Assembly: GCF_036088315.1 (NCBI RefSeq) | Contig: NZ_CP107996.1 | Span: forward strand, 2,500,501 to 2,564,500 | From: Streptomyces sp. NBC_00344 | GTDB taxonomy: Bacteria; Actinomycetota; Actinomycetes; Streptomycetales; Streptomycetaceae | Direction of reading: 5' to 3' | DNA length: 64,000 bases | Part shown: positions 16,096 to 24,877 of the stretch, piece by piece | Numbering within the stretch: the stretch's first letter is position 1 | Layout of the letters: each line of letters begins with the position of its first letter | The notes under the pieces: generated by a model | Database searches by the model: none | What the model saw: the letters and a program-made list of their open reading frames with translations, nothing else | Told to the model about the DNA's origin: nothing | Made by a program: the position numbers and the translations under genes

Positions 16096-18708
16096 TCACA
16101 CCAGCTGCCACAGATGATCGGCGGACCCGTTGTCCGCCCACTGGGTGACCTGCGCGCTGTCGTTCTGCGACATCCCGTCGACGGCCAGTACCTTGCCGCT
16201 CCGGACGTTGACGATCTTCACCCAGCCGCCTCCGGCGTCGACCAGCTTCCACAGATGGTCCTGTGAACCGTTGTCGTTGTACTGCTGCACCAGCGCGCCG
16301 TCGGCCATGCTCTGGTCGTGGACGGCCAGCAGCTTGCCGCTGTTGCGGTTGTAGATCTTGACCGCACCGCCACCGGCGTCCACCACGGTCCACAGGTGAT
16401 CGAGGGTGCCGTTGTCGCTGTACTGGGTCACGTTGGCGGAGTCGGCCAGCGACTGGTTGCTCACCGCGAGCACCTTGCCGGAGTTCTGGTTCCGGATCTT
16501 CGACCATGCCACCGCCGCACTCCCCTCCGGCAGCAGCAGTGCGAGCACACCGCCGATGACCGGGCGGTCGGCGAACCCCCGCTGGGCCCCGCTGTTCACC
16601 ACGTACCAGTCGGAGAACGGCACCCGCTGCGGCGTGGTGTCGGCGAACCCGTACACGCCGTTGACCAGCGTGTCGCGGGTGGCGGTGTGGTCGGCGAGCC
16701 AGGCCGCCGTCCATATCTCCCAGTCGGCTTTGGTGTAGTCGTTGCGGGGGTCGAGGATCACCCCGTGCGCACCGGCGTGCGCCTGGTACCAGTCGGCCTC
16801 CTGCCGGGCGATCCCGGTGGGCACCAGATTCAGGCCGAGCACGCGGTCCGGGAAGCCGTTGTACTTCAGGCTCCAGGTGCCGTCCTGGTCGTAGGCGAGC
16901 TTCAGATGCGTGCCCGCCGGGTCCTGTCCCTTGCTCACCCACTGGCTGATGTAACCGCGGGCGACGGACAGATAGTGCGCCGAGTCCGATGCGTTGCCGG
17001 CCGCCGTGGCGATCAGGCCCATCGCGCCGATACCGATGATGCCCTTCAGCGCGAGGTTGACGCTGTGCGCGATCCACCCGGTGAAGTCGTCGGTCTGGTT
17101 CTGGTTGCCCGGGTCGAGGGCGTTGGCGACCAGGTAGTCGGCCCACTTGTGCAGGATCTCGTAGTGCGCGTCGGCGAAGGCGGCGGCCTGGTCGGACGGC
17201 AGCCTGCGGATGGCGGCGGCCGCCATGATCAGGATGTTGGCGGACTCCTCGACCGGCATGTCCTCCTCGTTGCCGTCGTCGTGCCCGGTCGCGTTGGGGT
17301 AGCTGGAGCCGAGGTCGTGCTCGGTGAACGCGCCGGGCCAGCCGCCGTGCTCCGCGTAGTCGAGCACGGGCTCGAGCAGCAGTCGCAGATAGCCCGGCGA
17401 CAGATAGAGATAGGCGGGGAAGGCCGGGTAGGTCACATCGACGGTCGAGACGTTTCCGTCGGATGAGATCTCCTTCAGGAATGCCCACGGCGATCCGGCC
17501 CGGTCCACCAGCTCCGTACCGGCGACGCTCTGGCGCAGCGCCAGGGCGCAGACCGCCGCGTAGTGATCGCCGACGGCGCCGCCACCGACCGCGTTCGACG
17601 CGTCGTTGTGGATCCGGGTGTCCAGGGCGGCCGCGGCCGAGAGGGCGGCGCTGTAGTCGGCGTGGAACCAGTCGACCATGTCGGTCCAGGAACCCCAGTA
17701 GTGCGTCCACCACGGGTTGAGGCTGGTGCCGAGGTAGCTGACCGCGGGGGTACGCACATGTCCGAGGCCGACCTTGAAGAGCGCCGGAGCGGCGCCGGGG
17801 GTGACCGTGCCCAGGTCCTGCAGGAGACCGAGGACGGGCCACCGGTCGCTGATCGCCCGTGGCTTCGCGGAGTCGGACGTGTCGCCGAGCGCCCCCGACG
17901 CGGCGGCGGCCCGCACGGTGGTGTCCTGCCCGATCTGCCAGCTGAGGCCGCCGCCGGTGGGAGCGGCGAGCACCAGGGAGCCCCAGGACGCCTGGTCGTT
18001 GTGCTCCTGGAGGACACCGGGGGTGGCCGGGCTGCAGGTCAGCGCGGTCGTCGAAGCGGTCTTCCGCTGGTCCCAGGTGACCTGGGTGGCATCGTCACCG
18101 TGCACCCACTCCGCGGAGACGTCGACATGGACGGCGACGGTGTGGCTCCTGCCGTCGCCCGCGGCCGCCGAGACCGTCACGTAGCTCATCGGCACCGACT
18201 GACGCTGCAGATTGCCCAGGTCGACCGGGGAGAAGAAGGTGACGGTGAGCGTCACGCCGCCGCCGGCCAGCGTGTAGACGGACTTGGTGGCGGTCAGTGA
18301 CAACGATGTCTGCTGCATCGTGGTCAGCGCCGGCCCGCCAGGGACCGACGGGTTGCCGGCGAACACGTACGCGACACCGTCGATCCTGGCGATCCCGCAC
18401 AGCGCGGTGGTTCTGCCGTTCCAGAACGCCGGCCAGGTGCCCGCCAGGTTGTCGCCCGGCAGCCAGGTGGTCAGGTACATCGAACGGACGGCGAGCGGGG
18501 TCGCGGGCGGACGCAGCGGGCTGAAGGTGCTGGAGGCGAGGGAGCCCGGCGTCTGCGCCGCAGCGGCCGCCGCGCCCGCCGGCCAGGCTGAGGTGACGGC
18601 AGCGGCGGTGGCGACGCCGCCCCAGCGCATCAGGGCACGCCTGGAGAGCGCGCCGGGAGGGGTGGAGGCGGGGCCTGCGGGGCGTTCACGGTCCTCAGGA
18701 TGTGACAC
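16096..18708 (-). CDS. Secreted glutaminase-A-like protein with ricin-type lectin domain
   Basis: The 870-residue protein starts at GTG 18708 after AGGGAAACCTCC. SRRALMRW followed by a hydrophobic Ala-rich run suggests a twin-arginine or Sec signal. The body (about 70-730) matches the glutaminase A-like family: PLAVRSMYLTTWLPGDNLAG..WPAFWNG at the N-terminus, then an (alpha/alpha) barrel with the acidic stretch HDDGNEEDMPVEESANI and WVSKGQDPAGTHLKLAYDQDGTWSLKYN. The last 135 residues hold three ricin B-like repeats, each with SGK.LAV and QH/DHLW. Such proteins may release glutamate from glutamine or act on glycans outside the cell; the lectin domain implies polysaccharide binding. Upstream is a CAACGTTG palindrome typical of LacI-type operators. 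Confidence 0.85.
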   Translation of the reverse strand: MSHPEDRERPAGPASTPPGALSRRALMRWGGVATAAAVTSAWPAGAAAAAAQTPGSLASSTFSPLRPPATPLAVRSMYLTTWLPGDNLAGTWPAFWNGRTTALCGIARIDGVAYVFAGNPSVPGGPALTTMQQTSLSLTATKSVYTLAGGGVTLTVTFFSPVDLGNLQRQSVPMSYVTVSAAAGDGRSHTVAVHVDVSAEWVHGDDATQVTWDQRKTASTTALTCSPATPGVLQEHNDQASWGSLVLAAPTGGGLSWQIGQDTTVRAAAASGALGDTSDSAKPRAISDRWPVLGLLQDLGTVTPGAAPALFKVGLGHVRTPAVSYLGTSLNPWWTHYWGSWTDMVDWFHADYSAALSAAAALDTRIHNDASNAVGGGAVGDHYAAVCALALRQSVAGTELVDRAGSPWAFLKEISSDGNVSTVDVTYPAFPAYLYLSPGYLRLLLEPVLDYAEHGGWPGAFTEHDLGSSYPNATGHDDGNEEDMPVEESANILIMAAAAIRRLPSDQAAAFADAHYEILHKWADYLVANALDPGNQNQTDDFTGWIAHSVNLALKGIIGIGAMGLIATAAGNASDSAHYLSVARGYISQWVSKGQDPAGTHLKLAYDQDGTWSLKYNGFPDRVLGLNLVPTGIARQEADWYQAHAGAHGVILDPRNDYTKADWEIWTAAWLADHTATRDTLVNGVYGFADTTPQRVPFSDWYVVNSGAQRGFADRPVIGGVLALLLPEGSAAVAWSKIRNQNSGKVLAVSNQSLADSANVTQYSDNGTLDHLWTVVDAGGGAVKIYNRNSGKLLAVHDQSMADGALVQQYNDNGSQDHLWKLVDAGGGWVKIVNVRSGKVLAVDGMSQNDSAQVTQWADNGSADHLWQLV

Positions 18709-18787
18709 GGAGGTTTCCCTTTCCGGTTCTGACGGAGGCGTACGCGAGGCTCCCGGGAGCCCGGCCGGCTGCCCCAGGGGTACTTTC

Positions 18788-18795
18788 CAACGTTG
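18788..18795. promoter_or_regulatory. CAACGTTG palindrome upstream of the glutaminase-like gene
   Basis: The 8-bp palindrome, flanked by CTTTC and TAAG to give a partly symmetric 17-mer (18783-18799), sits 80 bases upstream of the GTG start. Central CG flanked by AA/TT is typical of LacI-family operators in Streptomyces carbohydrate genes. The evidence is the motif alone. Confidence 0.4.
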
Positions 18796-18937
18796 TAAGT
18801 CGTTATTCAGGCACCACGGAACCGGGCCGTCAAGATGCCCGGCAGCCATCCGTCCGGGCCGGCGGACACCCGGATCGGTTTACGGTCCCGCCGCTCACCC
18901 GTGTCCATCCGGTGACCGACTCCCCCTGTACAGGTTG

Positions 18938-18956
18938 CTACGCGCGTAGATATGCT
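18938..18956 (+). promoter_or_regulatory. CTACGCGCGTAG operator and -10 box of deoC
   Basis: The perfect palindrome is at 18938-18949 and TATGCT (-10) at 18951-18956. Six bases later is the GTG start of deoC (18963), so the mRNA is probably leaderless and the operator lies in the -35/-10 spacer, where a bound protein would block polymerase. Confidence 0.78.
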
Positions 18957-18962
18957 CATCTG

Positions 18963-19934
18963 GTGACCATGCCCACCACTGTTCCCCCCGCATTCGCCGA
19001 CGCGACCGCGTCCGACAGCGCGCTGCGCCGTTTCCTGCACGGGCTGCCCGGCGTGGACGCCGTTGGCCTCGAAGCGCGCGCCGCCTCCCTCGGCACCCGT
19101 TCGATCAAGACCACAGCGAAGGCCCACGCCATCGATCTGGCCATCTCGATGATCGACCTGACGACGCTCGAAGGCGCTGACACCCCGGGCAAGGTCCGGG
19201 CGCTGGCCGCGAAGGCCGTCCATCCCGACCCCACGGACCGCAGCGCACCGATGACGGCCGCGGTCTGTGTCTATCCGGACATGGCGGCGGTCGCCAGGGA
19301 AGCGCTGCACGGCGCCGATGTGAAGGTCGCGTCGGTCGCCACCGCCTTCCCGGCGGGCCGGGCCGCACTGCCGGTGAAGCTCGCCGATGTGCGGGACGCC
19401 GTGGCGGCGGGCGCCGACGAGATCGACATGGTGATCGACCGCGGCGCGTTCCTTTCCGGCCGGTACCTGTCGGTCTTCGAGGAGATCCAGGCCGTCAAGG
19501 CGGAGTGCGTACGTCCTGAGGGCAGCGCCGCCCGGCTGAAGGTGATCTTCGAGACCGGCGAGCTGTCGACGTACGACAACATCCGCCGCGCCTCCTGGAT
19601 CGGCATGATGGCCGGCGCCGACTTCATCAAGACCTCGACCGGCAAGGTCGCGGTCAACGCCACACCCGCCAACACCCTGCTGATGCTGGAGGCGGTGCGC
19701 GACTACCGTGCGCAGACCGGCATCCAGATCGGTGTGAAGCCCGCGGGCGGCATCCGCAGCACCAAGGACGCGATCAAGTTCCTGGTGCTGGTCAACGAGA
19801 CCGTCGGCGAGGACTGGCTGGACAACCACTGGTTCCGCTTCGGCGCCTCCAGCCTGCTGAACGACCTGCTGATGCAGCGGCAGAAGCTCAGCACCGGCCG
19901 CTACTCCGGCCCCGACTATGTGACGGTGGACTGA
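18963..19934 (+). CDS. deoC: Deoxyribose-phosphate aldolase DeoC
   Basis: The 323-residue enzyme splits 2-deoxyribose 5-phosphate into glyceraldehyde 3-phosphate and acetaldehyde. The Schiff-base lysine is in GADFIKTSTGK and the second catalytic lysine in IGVKPAGGIR; EIDMVIDRGAF is the conserved barrel strand. The start GTG 18963 fits the leaderless promoter; ATG 18969, two codons in, is the alternative. The length exceeds the about 220-residue E. coli type, matching the longer animal/actinobacterial class with an N-terminal extension. Two aldehyde dehydrogenase-like genes follow five bases later, well placed to oxidise the acetaldehyde. Confidence 0.95.
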   Translation: MTMPTTVPPAFADATASDSALRRFLHGLPGVDAVGLEARAASLGTRSIKTTAKAHAIDLAISMIDLTTLEGADTPGKVRALAAKAVHPDPTDRSAPMTAAVCVYPDMAAVAREALHGADVKVASVATAFPAGRAALPVKLADVRDAVAAGADEIDMVIDRGAFLSGRYLSVFEEIQAVKAECVRPEGSAARLKVIFETGELSTYDNIRRASWIGMMAGADFIKTSTGKVAVNATPANTLLMLEAVRDYRAQTGIQIGVKPAGGIRSTKDAIKFLVLVNETVGEDWLDNHWFRFGASSLLNDLLMQRQKLSTGRYSGPDYVTVD

Positions 19935-19939
19935 TCACC

Positions 19940-21376
19940 ATGGCATCCGTATTCGAATACGCCCCCGCGCCGGAGTCCCGCGCGGTCGTCGACGTCGCCC
20001 CGTCCTACGGGCTCTTCATCGACGGCGAGTTCACCGAAGCGGCGGACGGCAAGGTCTTCAAGACCGTCAGTCCCTCCAGTGAGGAAGTGCTCTCGGAGGT
20101 CGCCCGGGCGGGCGCAGCCGATGTGGACCGTGCGGTGCAGGCGGCCCGCGGGGCATTCGGTTCGTGGTCGGCGCTGCCCGGCTCGGAGCGCGCCAAGTAC
20201 CTCTTCCGTATCGCCAGGATCGTCCAGGAGCGATCGCGCGAGCTGGCCGTCCTGGAAACTCTCGACAACGGCAAGCCCATCAGGGAGACCCGCGACGCGG
20301 ACCTCCCGCTGGTCGCCGCGCACTTCTTCTACTACGCGGGCTGGGCCGACAAGCTGGACCACGCGGGGTACGGTGCGAACCCGCGCCCGCTCGGTGTCGC
20401 CGGTCAGGTCATCCCGTGGAACTTCCCGCTGCTGATGCTCGCGTGGAAGATCGCACCGGCGCTCGCCACCGGTAACACCGTGGTCCTGAAGCCCGCCGAG
20501 ACCACCCCGCTCAGCGCGCTGTTCTTCGCCGACATCTGCCGTCAGGCCGGTCTGCCGAAGGGCGTCGTCAACATCCTTCCCGGTTACGGGGACGCGGGCC
20601 AGGCGCTTGTTGAGCACCCGGACGTCAACAAGGTCGCCTTCACCGGTTCGACCGCCGTGGGCAAGGCCATCGCCCGCTCGGTGGCCGGTACGGACAAGAA
20701 GGTCACTCTGGAGCTCGGCGGCAAGGGCGCCAACATCGTCTTCGACGACGCCCCCATCGACCAGGCCGTCGAGGGCATCGTCACCGGCATCTTCTTCAAC
20801 CAGGGGCAGGTCTGCTGCGCGGGTTCGCGCCTGCTCGTACAGGAGTCGGTCCAGGACGAGCTTCTGGACTCGCTGAAGCGGCGCCTCTCCACGCTCCGCC
20901 TCGGCGACCCGCTGGACAAGAACACCGACATCGGCGCCATCAACTCCGCCGAGCAGCTGGCCCGGATCACCGCGCTCGCCGACACCGGTGAGGCCGAGGG
21001 CGCCGAGCGCTGGTCGCCCGCGTGTGAACTCCCCTCCGCCGGATACTGGTTCGCACCGACGCTGTTCACCGGCGTCACCCAGGCACACACCGTGGCCCGC
21101 GACGAGATCTTCGGCCCGGTGCTCTCGGTGCTGTCCTTCCGCACACCGGACGAGGCCGTCGCCAAGGCGAACAACAGCCAGTACGGCCTCTCGGCCGGCA
21201 TCTGGACGGAGAAGGGCTCGCGGATCCTCGCGGTCGCGAGCAAGCTCCGGGCCGGTGTGGTGTGGGCCAATACATTCAACAAGTTCGACCCGACCTCGCC
21301 CTTCGGCGGCTACAAGGAGTCGGGATACGGACGTGAAGGCGGCCGCCACGGCCTGGAGGCGTACCTCGATGTCTGA
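19940..21376 (+). CDS. Aldehyde dehydrogenase (active), DeoC-linked
   Basis: The 478-residue NAD(P)-dependent aldehyde dehydrogenase has the general base Glu258 in [12 protein letters not shown], the nucleophile Cys292 in [12 protein letters not shown], and the cofactor segment [30 protein letters not shown]. It begins five bases after deoC, so both are surely co-transcribed. The C-terminus ([18 protein letters not shown]) is typical. A role in turning acetaldehyde from deoxyribose breakdown into acetate is inferred from context. It resembles the first, catalytic domain of ALDH16-type double-domain proteins. Confidence 0.93.
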   Translation: MASVFEYAPAPESRAVVDVAPSYGLFIDGEFTEAADGKVFKTVSPSSEEVLSEVARAGAADVDRAVQAARGAFGSWSALPGSERAKYLFRIARIVQERSRELAVLETLDNGKPIRETRDADLPLVAAHFFYYAGWADKLDHAGYGANPRPLGVAGQVIPWNFPLLMLAWKIAPALATGNTVVLKPAETTPLSALFFADICRQAGLPKGVVNILPGYGDAGQALVEHPDVNKVAFTGSTAVGKAIARSVAGTDKKVTLELGGKGANIVFDDAPIDQAVEGIVTGIFFNQGQVCCAGSRLLVQESVQDELLDSLKRRLSTLRLGDPLDKNTDIGAINSAEQLARITALADTGEAEGAERWSPACELPSAGYWFAPTLFTGVTQAHTVARDEIFGPVLSVLSFRTPDEAVAKANNSQYGLSAGIWTEKGSRILAVASKLRAGVVWANTFNKFDPTSPFGGYKESGYGREGGRHGLEAYLDV

Positions 21377-22256
21377 CGGACGACTGAATGTCTTCAAGAC
21401 CTACAAGCTGTACGTCGGGGGCAAGTTCCCCCGTTCCGAAAGCGGGCGGGTGTACGAGGTGACCGACTCCAAGGGCAACTGGCTGGCCAACGCGCCCCAG
21501 TCGTCCCGCAAGGACGCGCGGGACGCGGTCGTCGCGGCGCGCAAGGCGTTCGGCGGCTGGTCGGGGGCCACGGCGTACAACCGCGGCCAGGTGCTCTACC
21601 GCATCGCCGAAATGCTGGAGGGCCGCCGCGACCAGTTCGTGCGCGAAGTGGCGGACGCCGAAGGCCTGTCCAGGCCGAAGGCGGCGGCAGCGGTGGACGC
21701 GGCGATCGACCGCTGGGTCTGGTACGCGGGCTGGACCGACAAGATCGGCCAGATCGCTGGCGGGGCCAATCCGGTGGCCGGGCCGTTCTTCAATCTGTCG
21801 TCCCCCGAACCCACCGGCGTCGTCACGGTCCTCGCACCGCAGGACTCGTCGTTCCTCGGCCTGGTCTCCGTCGTCGCCCCGGTGATCGCCACCGGGAACA
21901 CGGCGGTGGTGATCGCCTCCGAGAAGTCCCCGCTGCCCGCGCTCTCGCTCGGCGAGGTGCTCGCCACGTCGGACCTGCCTGGCGGTGTCGTCAATGTGCT
22001 GTCGGGGAGGACCGCTGAGATCGCGGCGCCGCTCGCCGCGCACCAGGACGTCAACGCGATCGATCTCACCGGCGCTGACGCCGGGCTGGCCGTCGAGCTG
22101 GAGATCGCAGCGGCCGACAACCTGAAGCGGGTGCTGCGTCCACAGCCGGTGGATTTCTTCGCCGGCCCCGGCACGCACCGGCTGACGGCGTTCCTGGAGA
22201 CGAAGACGGTCTGGCACCCGACCGGTGCGCTGGGTGTGTCCGGCTCGTCGTACTGA
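21369..22256 (+). CDS. Half-length aldehyde dehydrogenase homologue lacking catalytic residues
   Basis: The 295-residue protein begins with an ATG overlapping the stop region of the preceding gene by eight bases. It aligns with the N-terminal cofactor-binding part of aldehyde dehydrogenases (KLYVGGKFPRSESGRVYEV, RKAFGGWSGATAYNRGQVLYRIAEMLEGR, PVIATGNTAVVIASEKSPLPALSLGEV) but stops before the cysteine-bearing domain. The LELGGK glutamate motif is replaced by LEIAAADNLKRV. It therefore cannot be a complete dehydrogenase. It is probably a structural or regulatory partner of the active enzyme, similar to the pseudo-domain of ALDH16. The compact, high-GC3 reading frame argues against decay. Confidence 0.88.
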   Translation: MSDGRLNVFKTYKLYVGGKFPRSESGRVYEVTDSKGNWLANAPQSSRKDARDAVVAARKAFGGWSGATAYNRGQVLYRIAEMLEGRRDQFVREVADAEGLSRPKAAAAVDAAIDRWVWYAGWTDKIGQIAGGANPVAGPFFNLSSPEPTGVVTVLAPQDSSFLGLVSVVAPVIATGNTAVVIASEKSPLPALSLGEVLATSDLPGGVVNVLSGRTAEIAAPLAAHQDVNAIDLTGADAGLAVELEIAAADNLKRVLRPQPVDFFAGPGTHRLTAFLETKTVWHPTGALGVSGSSY

Positions 22257-22273
22257 GTACGCAGGAGCCCGCG

Positions 22274-22296
22274 CCCTGCGGGGCGGCCCCGCAGGG
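22274..22296. terminator. Hairpin ending the deoC-aldehyde dehydrogenase operon
   Basis: CCCTGCGGGG (22274-22283) and CCCCGCAGGG (22287-22296) form a perfect 10-bp stem with a 3-base loop, 18 bases after the last stop. It is between convergent genes. Confidence 0.8.
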
Positions 22297-22317
22297 GCCG
22301 CCGCGCGAGGTGGAGGC

Positions 22318-22698
22318 TCATCGGCCGGGCAGCAGATCCTTCAGTGCGGCGCCCCTGGCCACCGGTGCGGTGACCTGAGTGGTGGAGACCGGCTTGAAGT
22401 CGGCGACCTGGGTGCCGACCCCGTTGTTGAGCGGATCCACCCCGGTGTTGGCGAGCGGGTCCAGCTGGAGGTTCTTCACCGCTCCCATCGCGCCTTCCGC
22501 TCCACCGTTCAGGACCTTCACCGGTGGCGCTCCGTGGTCTCCCGATGCCGCGGTGGGAGCGGCGGCGCCGTTCTTGGCGGGCGCCGCGGCCTGGGCCGCC
22601 GCAGCTCCCATCCCGAGCGCCGCACCGGCCACCGAAACGGTGAGGCCGATGCGCAGCAGGGAGTTACGCCGGGGCCCGGGAGAAGCATGCTTTGCCAT
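22318..22698 (-). CDS. Small secreted protein of unknown function
   Basis: This 126-residue protein has a clear Sec signal peptide: basic start (RRNSLLR), hydrophobic core (IGLTVSVAGAALGMGAAAAQA) and likely cleavage after AQAAA. The mature part is Ala/Pro/Gly-rich, then contains LQLDPLANTGVDPLNNGVGTQVADFKP. This resembles abundant short secreted Streptomyces proteins without enzyme motifs. A second small secreted protein of similar style is encoded at 28744-29079, but clear sequence identity between them is not evident. No domain assignment is offered. Confidence 0.75.
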   Translation of the reverse strand: MAKHASPGPRRNSLLRIGLTVSVAGAALGMGAAAAQAAAPAKNGAAAPTAASGDHGAPPVKVLNGGAEGAMGAVKNLQLDPLANTGVDPLNNGVGTQVADFKPVSTTQVTAPVARGAALKDLLPGR

Positions 22699-22844
22699 GG
22701 GTTTCCTGACTCACTGGACAGTCGTCTGAGTAATCACAAGCCCACGCAGCGTAGTTGAGACGCGGTGTGCTTTCCAAGGAACGCACCGGGAAGCACTCTC
22801 CCGGGTGGACGCACCGGCCGCCGGATGACGGAGAATGGTCACCC

Positions 22845-23498
22845 GTGAGTTCATCCCAGCCCATACAGACCCGCGTTGTCCTCCTCACGGGACCCTCCGG
22901 TTCCGGAAAGTCGTCCCTCGCCGCGCGCTCGGGCCTTCCTGTGCTGCGCCTGGACGACTTCTACAAGGAGGCTGACGACCCCACGCTGCCGCAGGTCTCC
23001 GGCAGTGCCGACATCGACTGGGACTCGCCGGAGTCCTGGGACGCGGACGCCGCGGTCACGGCGATCGGGGAGCTGTGCCGTACGGGGCGCACCACGGTCC
23101 CGGTGTACGACATCGCGACCAGCGCCCGGGTCGGTGCGGAGACGCTCGGCATCGGCCGGCCCGCGGTGTTCATCGCCGAGGGGATCTTCGCCGCGGACAT
23201 AGTGCGGCGCTGCGCGGATCTCGGCCTGCTGGCGGACGCCCTGTGCCTGCGCGGGCGGCCGTCGACCACCTTCCGGCGCCGGCTGCTGCGGGATCTGCGT
23301 GAGGGGCGTAAGTCGGTGCCGTTCCTGCTGCGGCGCGGATGGCGGCTGATGCGGGCCGAACGGGGGATCGTGGCCCGTCAGTCCGGACTCGGGGCGTACG
23401 CCTGTGACAAACCGGAAGCCCTCTCCCGGCTCGCGGCTGCCGCCGGGTCCCGCGCCGCGGCCCGGCAACCCCTTGCCGGCCGGGCCCTCAGCGAGTAG
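22845..23498 (+). CDS. udk: Uridine kinase-like P-loop kinase
   Basis: The 217-residue protein carries a Walker A motif GPSGSGKSS near the N-terminus, followed by LRLDDFYKE (the aspartate and lysine of uridine/cytidine kinases), IDWDSPESWD and VYDIATSARV. The C-terminal part has an Arg-rich lid (RRRLLRDLREGRKS). Uridine kinases phosphorylate uridine and cytidine to the monophosphates. The GTG at 22845 is chosen with GGAGAA upstream; an earlier in-frame ATG lies in a stretch without conservation. It has no copy of the nucleoside-catabolism palindrome upstream, fitting a salvage role and not a catabolic one. The exact substrate is inferred. Confidence 0.85.
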   Translation: MSSSQPIQTRVVLLTGPSGSGKSSLAARSGLPVLRLDDFYKEADDPTLPQVSGSADIDWDSPESWDADAAVTAIGELCRTGRTTVPVYDIATSARVGAETLGIGRPAVFIAEGIFAADIVRRCADLGLLADALCLRGRPSTTFRRRLLRDLREGRKSVPFLLRRGWRLMRAERGIVARQSGLGAYACDKPEALSRLAAAAGSRAAARQPLAGRALSE

Positions 23499-23700
23499 TC
23501 CGGAGCCTCGGCGGTCAGTCCGGGCGGTACGCACGGCTGTCCGCACGCTTCGCCGTCCGATCCCGGTGCGGCGGTGAGGAGTTCGGGGCAGGCGACTTGC
23601 GCACGCCGCTCCACGCTCCGCCGCGGGTCCTGGCCGGGACGCCGCGGGTCCGGGACTGCGCCCGGGCCCCCGGTCTGCCGCGCGTGCTGTGTCCGCGCAC

Positions 23701-23747
23701 GGAAGCGGGGCCGGACAGGCCCCCCCGGCCTGTCCGGCCCCGCTTCC
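23701..23747. terminator. Perfect 21-bp stem hairpin between udk and sigQ
   Basis: Bases 23701-23721 and 23727-23747 are exact reverse complements around a five-C loop. This is the strongest hairpin in the window and lies between convergent udk and sigQ. Confidence 0.92.
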
Positions 23748-23754
23748 CCCGTGC

Positions 23755-23890
23755 GGTACATCTGCCGTCTCCCCCGAAACAGCAGCCCCCGTACCCCCTT
23801 CGGTACATCTGCCGTCTCCCCCGAAACAGCAGCCCCCGTACCCCCTTCGGTACATCTGCCGTCTCCCCCGAAACAGCAGCCCCCGTACCC
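23755..23890. repeat. 47-bp tandem repeat, about 2.9 copies, after sigQ
   Basis: Copies begin at 23755, 23802 and 23849; each starts GGTACATCTGCCGTC and contains CGAAACAGCAG and CCCCCGTACC. Copies are identical; the third ends at about 23890, six bases before the sigQ stop codon (23896-23898, minus strand). Each unit is bounded by GGTAC and GTACC, with inner CTGC/GCAG, so a hairpin can form in every copy. Because it directly follows sigQ, transcripts of sigQ would end in a series of hairpins. Confidence 0.92.
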
Positions 23891-23895
23891 GATCC

Positions 23896-24642
23896 TCAGG
23901 CGACCAACTCGCCGAAGGACTCCTCCTCGTCACGGCCGAAGCTGAGGACGTCGTCCTCGCGCAGCCGGCGCAGGGAGCGCCAGATGCTGGACTTCACCGT
24001 GCCGACACTGATGTCGAGGATCTCTGCGATCTCGGGATCCGTACGACCCTCGTAGTACCGCAGCACCAGCATGGTGCGCTGCGGTTCGGGCAGCCTGGCC
24101 AGCGCCTGCCAGAGCACGGCGCGCAGTTCGGTGCCGCGCATCGCGTCCGTGTCGCCCGCCGTCTCCGGCAGCTGCTCGGTCGGATACTCGTTGAGCTTGC
24201 GCCGGCGCCAGGCACTGATGTGCAGGTTGGTCATGGTGCGGCGGAGGTAGCCGCCGACCGCCGCCTTGTCACTGATCCGGTCCCAGGCGCGGTAAGTGGA
24301 GAAGAGCGCGCTCTGCAGCAGGTCCTCGGCCTCGAAACGGTCACCGGTCAGGTGATACGCGGTGGCGTACAGGGAGGCGCGGCGCTCCTGGACGTAGGCG
24401 GTGAACTCCGCCTCCGACAGGGACTGCCGTTCCCCCGTGCCCTCCCGGTACGCCACCGCGGGTTTCGGTGCGTCGACCACGGTCATGTAGGCCGTGCGCT
24501 GACGCCCGGCGCCACGGGTGCACCCCCGTCCGATCGGGGAGGTGCTTCCTTCGGCACCGGACTTCTCGGTGTTGCGCGCTGCCACGACGTCGTGCAGACG
24601 CGTGACTACTGCGCTGGAGTTGTTGCTGTGCAGTGTGTTCAT
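23896..24642 (-). CDS. sigQ: ECF sigma factor SigQ
   Basis: The 248-residue sigma factor has an N-terminal extension of about 75 residues with no assigned role, then region 2 (SLYATAYHLTGDRFEAEDLLQSALFSTYRAW) and region 4 (LARLPEPQRTMLVLRYYEGRTDPEIAEILDISVGTVKSSIWRSL). It is divergent from afsQ1-afsQ2, the arrangement known for S. coelicolor sigQ, which is part of the AfsQ regulon and affects antibiotic production under nitrogen-rich conditions. A perfect AfsQ1 box (24725-24740) lies in the shared spacer, 83 bases upstream of this start. The ATG at 24642 has a GGGGGGCGCGAG ribosome site. Confidence 0.93.
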   Translation of the reverse strand: MNTLHSNNSSAVVTRLHDVVAARNTEKSGAEGSTSPIGRGCTRGAGRQRTAYMTVVDAPKPAVAYREGTGERQSLSEAEFTAYVQERRASLYATAYHLTGDRFEAEDLLQSALFSTYRAWDRISDKAAVGGYLRRTMTNLHISAWRRRKLNEYPTEQLPETAGDTDAMRGTELRAVLWQALARLPEPQRTMLVLRYYEGRTDPEIAEILDISVGTVKSSIWRSLRRLREDDVLSFGRDEEESFGELVA

Positions 24643-24724
24643 CTCGCGCCCCCCGTCGTGGAGTCGTGCTCCGGCTTGTGATGAAGAGACTGCCCTCGCA
24701 GTTTCATGGGGGTGTCTGCCGACT

Positions 24725-24740
24725 GTCACAGGCGCGTCAC
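24725..24740. promoter_or_regulatory. AfsQ1 box in the sigQ-afsQ1 spacer
   Basis: GTCAC (24725-24729), six bases, GTCAC (24736-24740) exactly matches the published AfsQ1 direct repeat GTnAC-N6-GTnAC. Its position between sigQ and afsQ1 agrees with AfsQ1 control of sigQ and possibly of itself. Confidence 0.88.
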
Positions 24741-24877
24741 AAGGGCCGCCAGGGTCCGCTCCCCCCGGTCGCCGGGGTACCGGAAACGGGCGCCCGGAGA
24801 CCATCGGCCGGATTACGGAGGCGATGGGAGCGCTCCAGAGGTCGAACTCCCCTGCACCATGGGCCAGAATGACCTCC

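Noticed and set aside
23755..23890. 47-bp repeats as a CRISPR array
   Set aside because: Copies are directly contiguous with no spacers, only about three units, and no cas genes are near.
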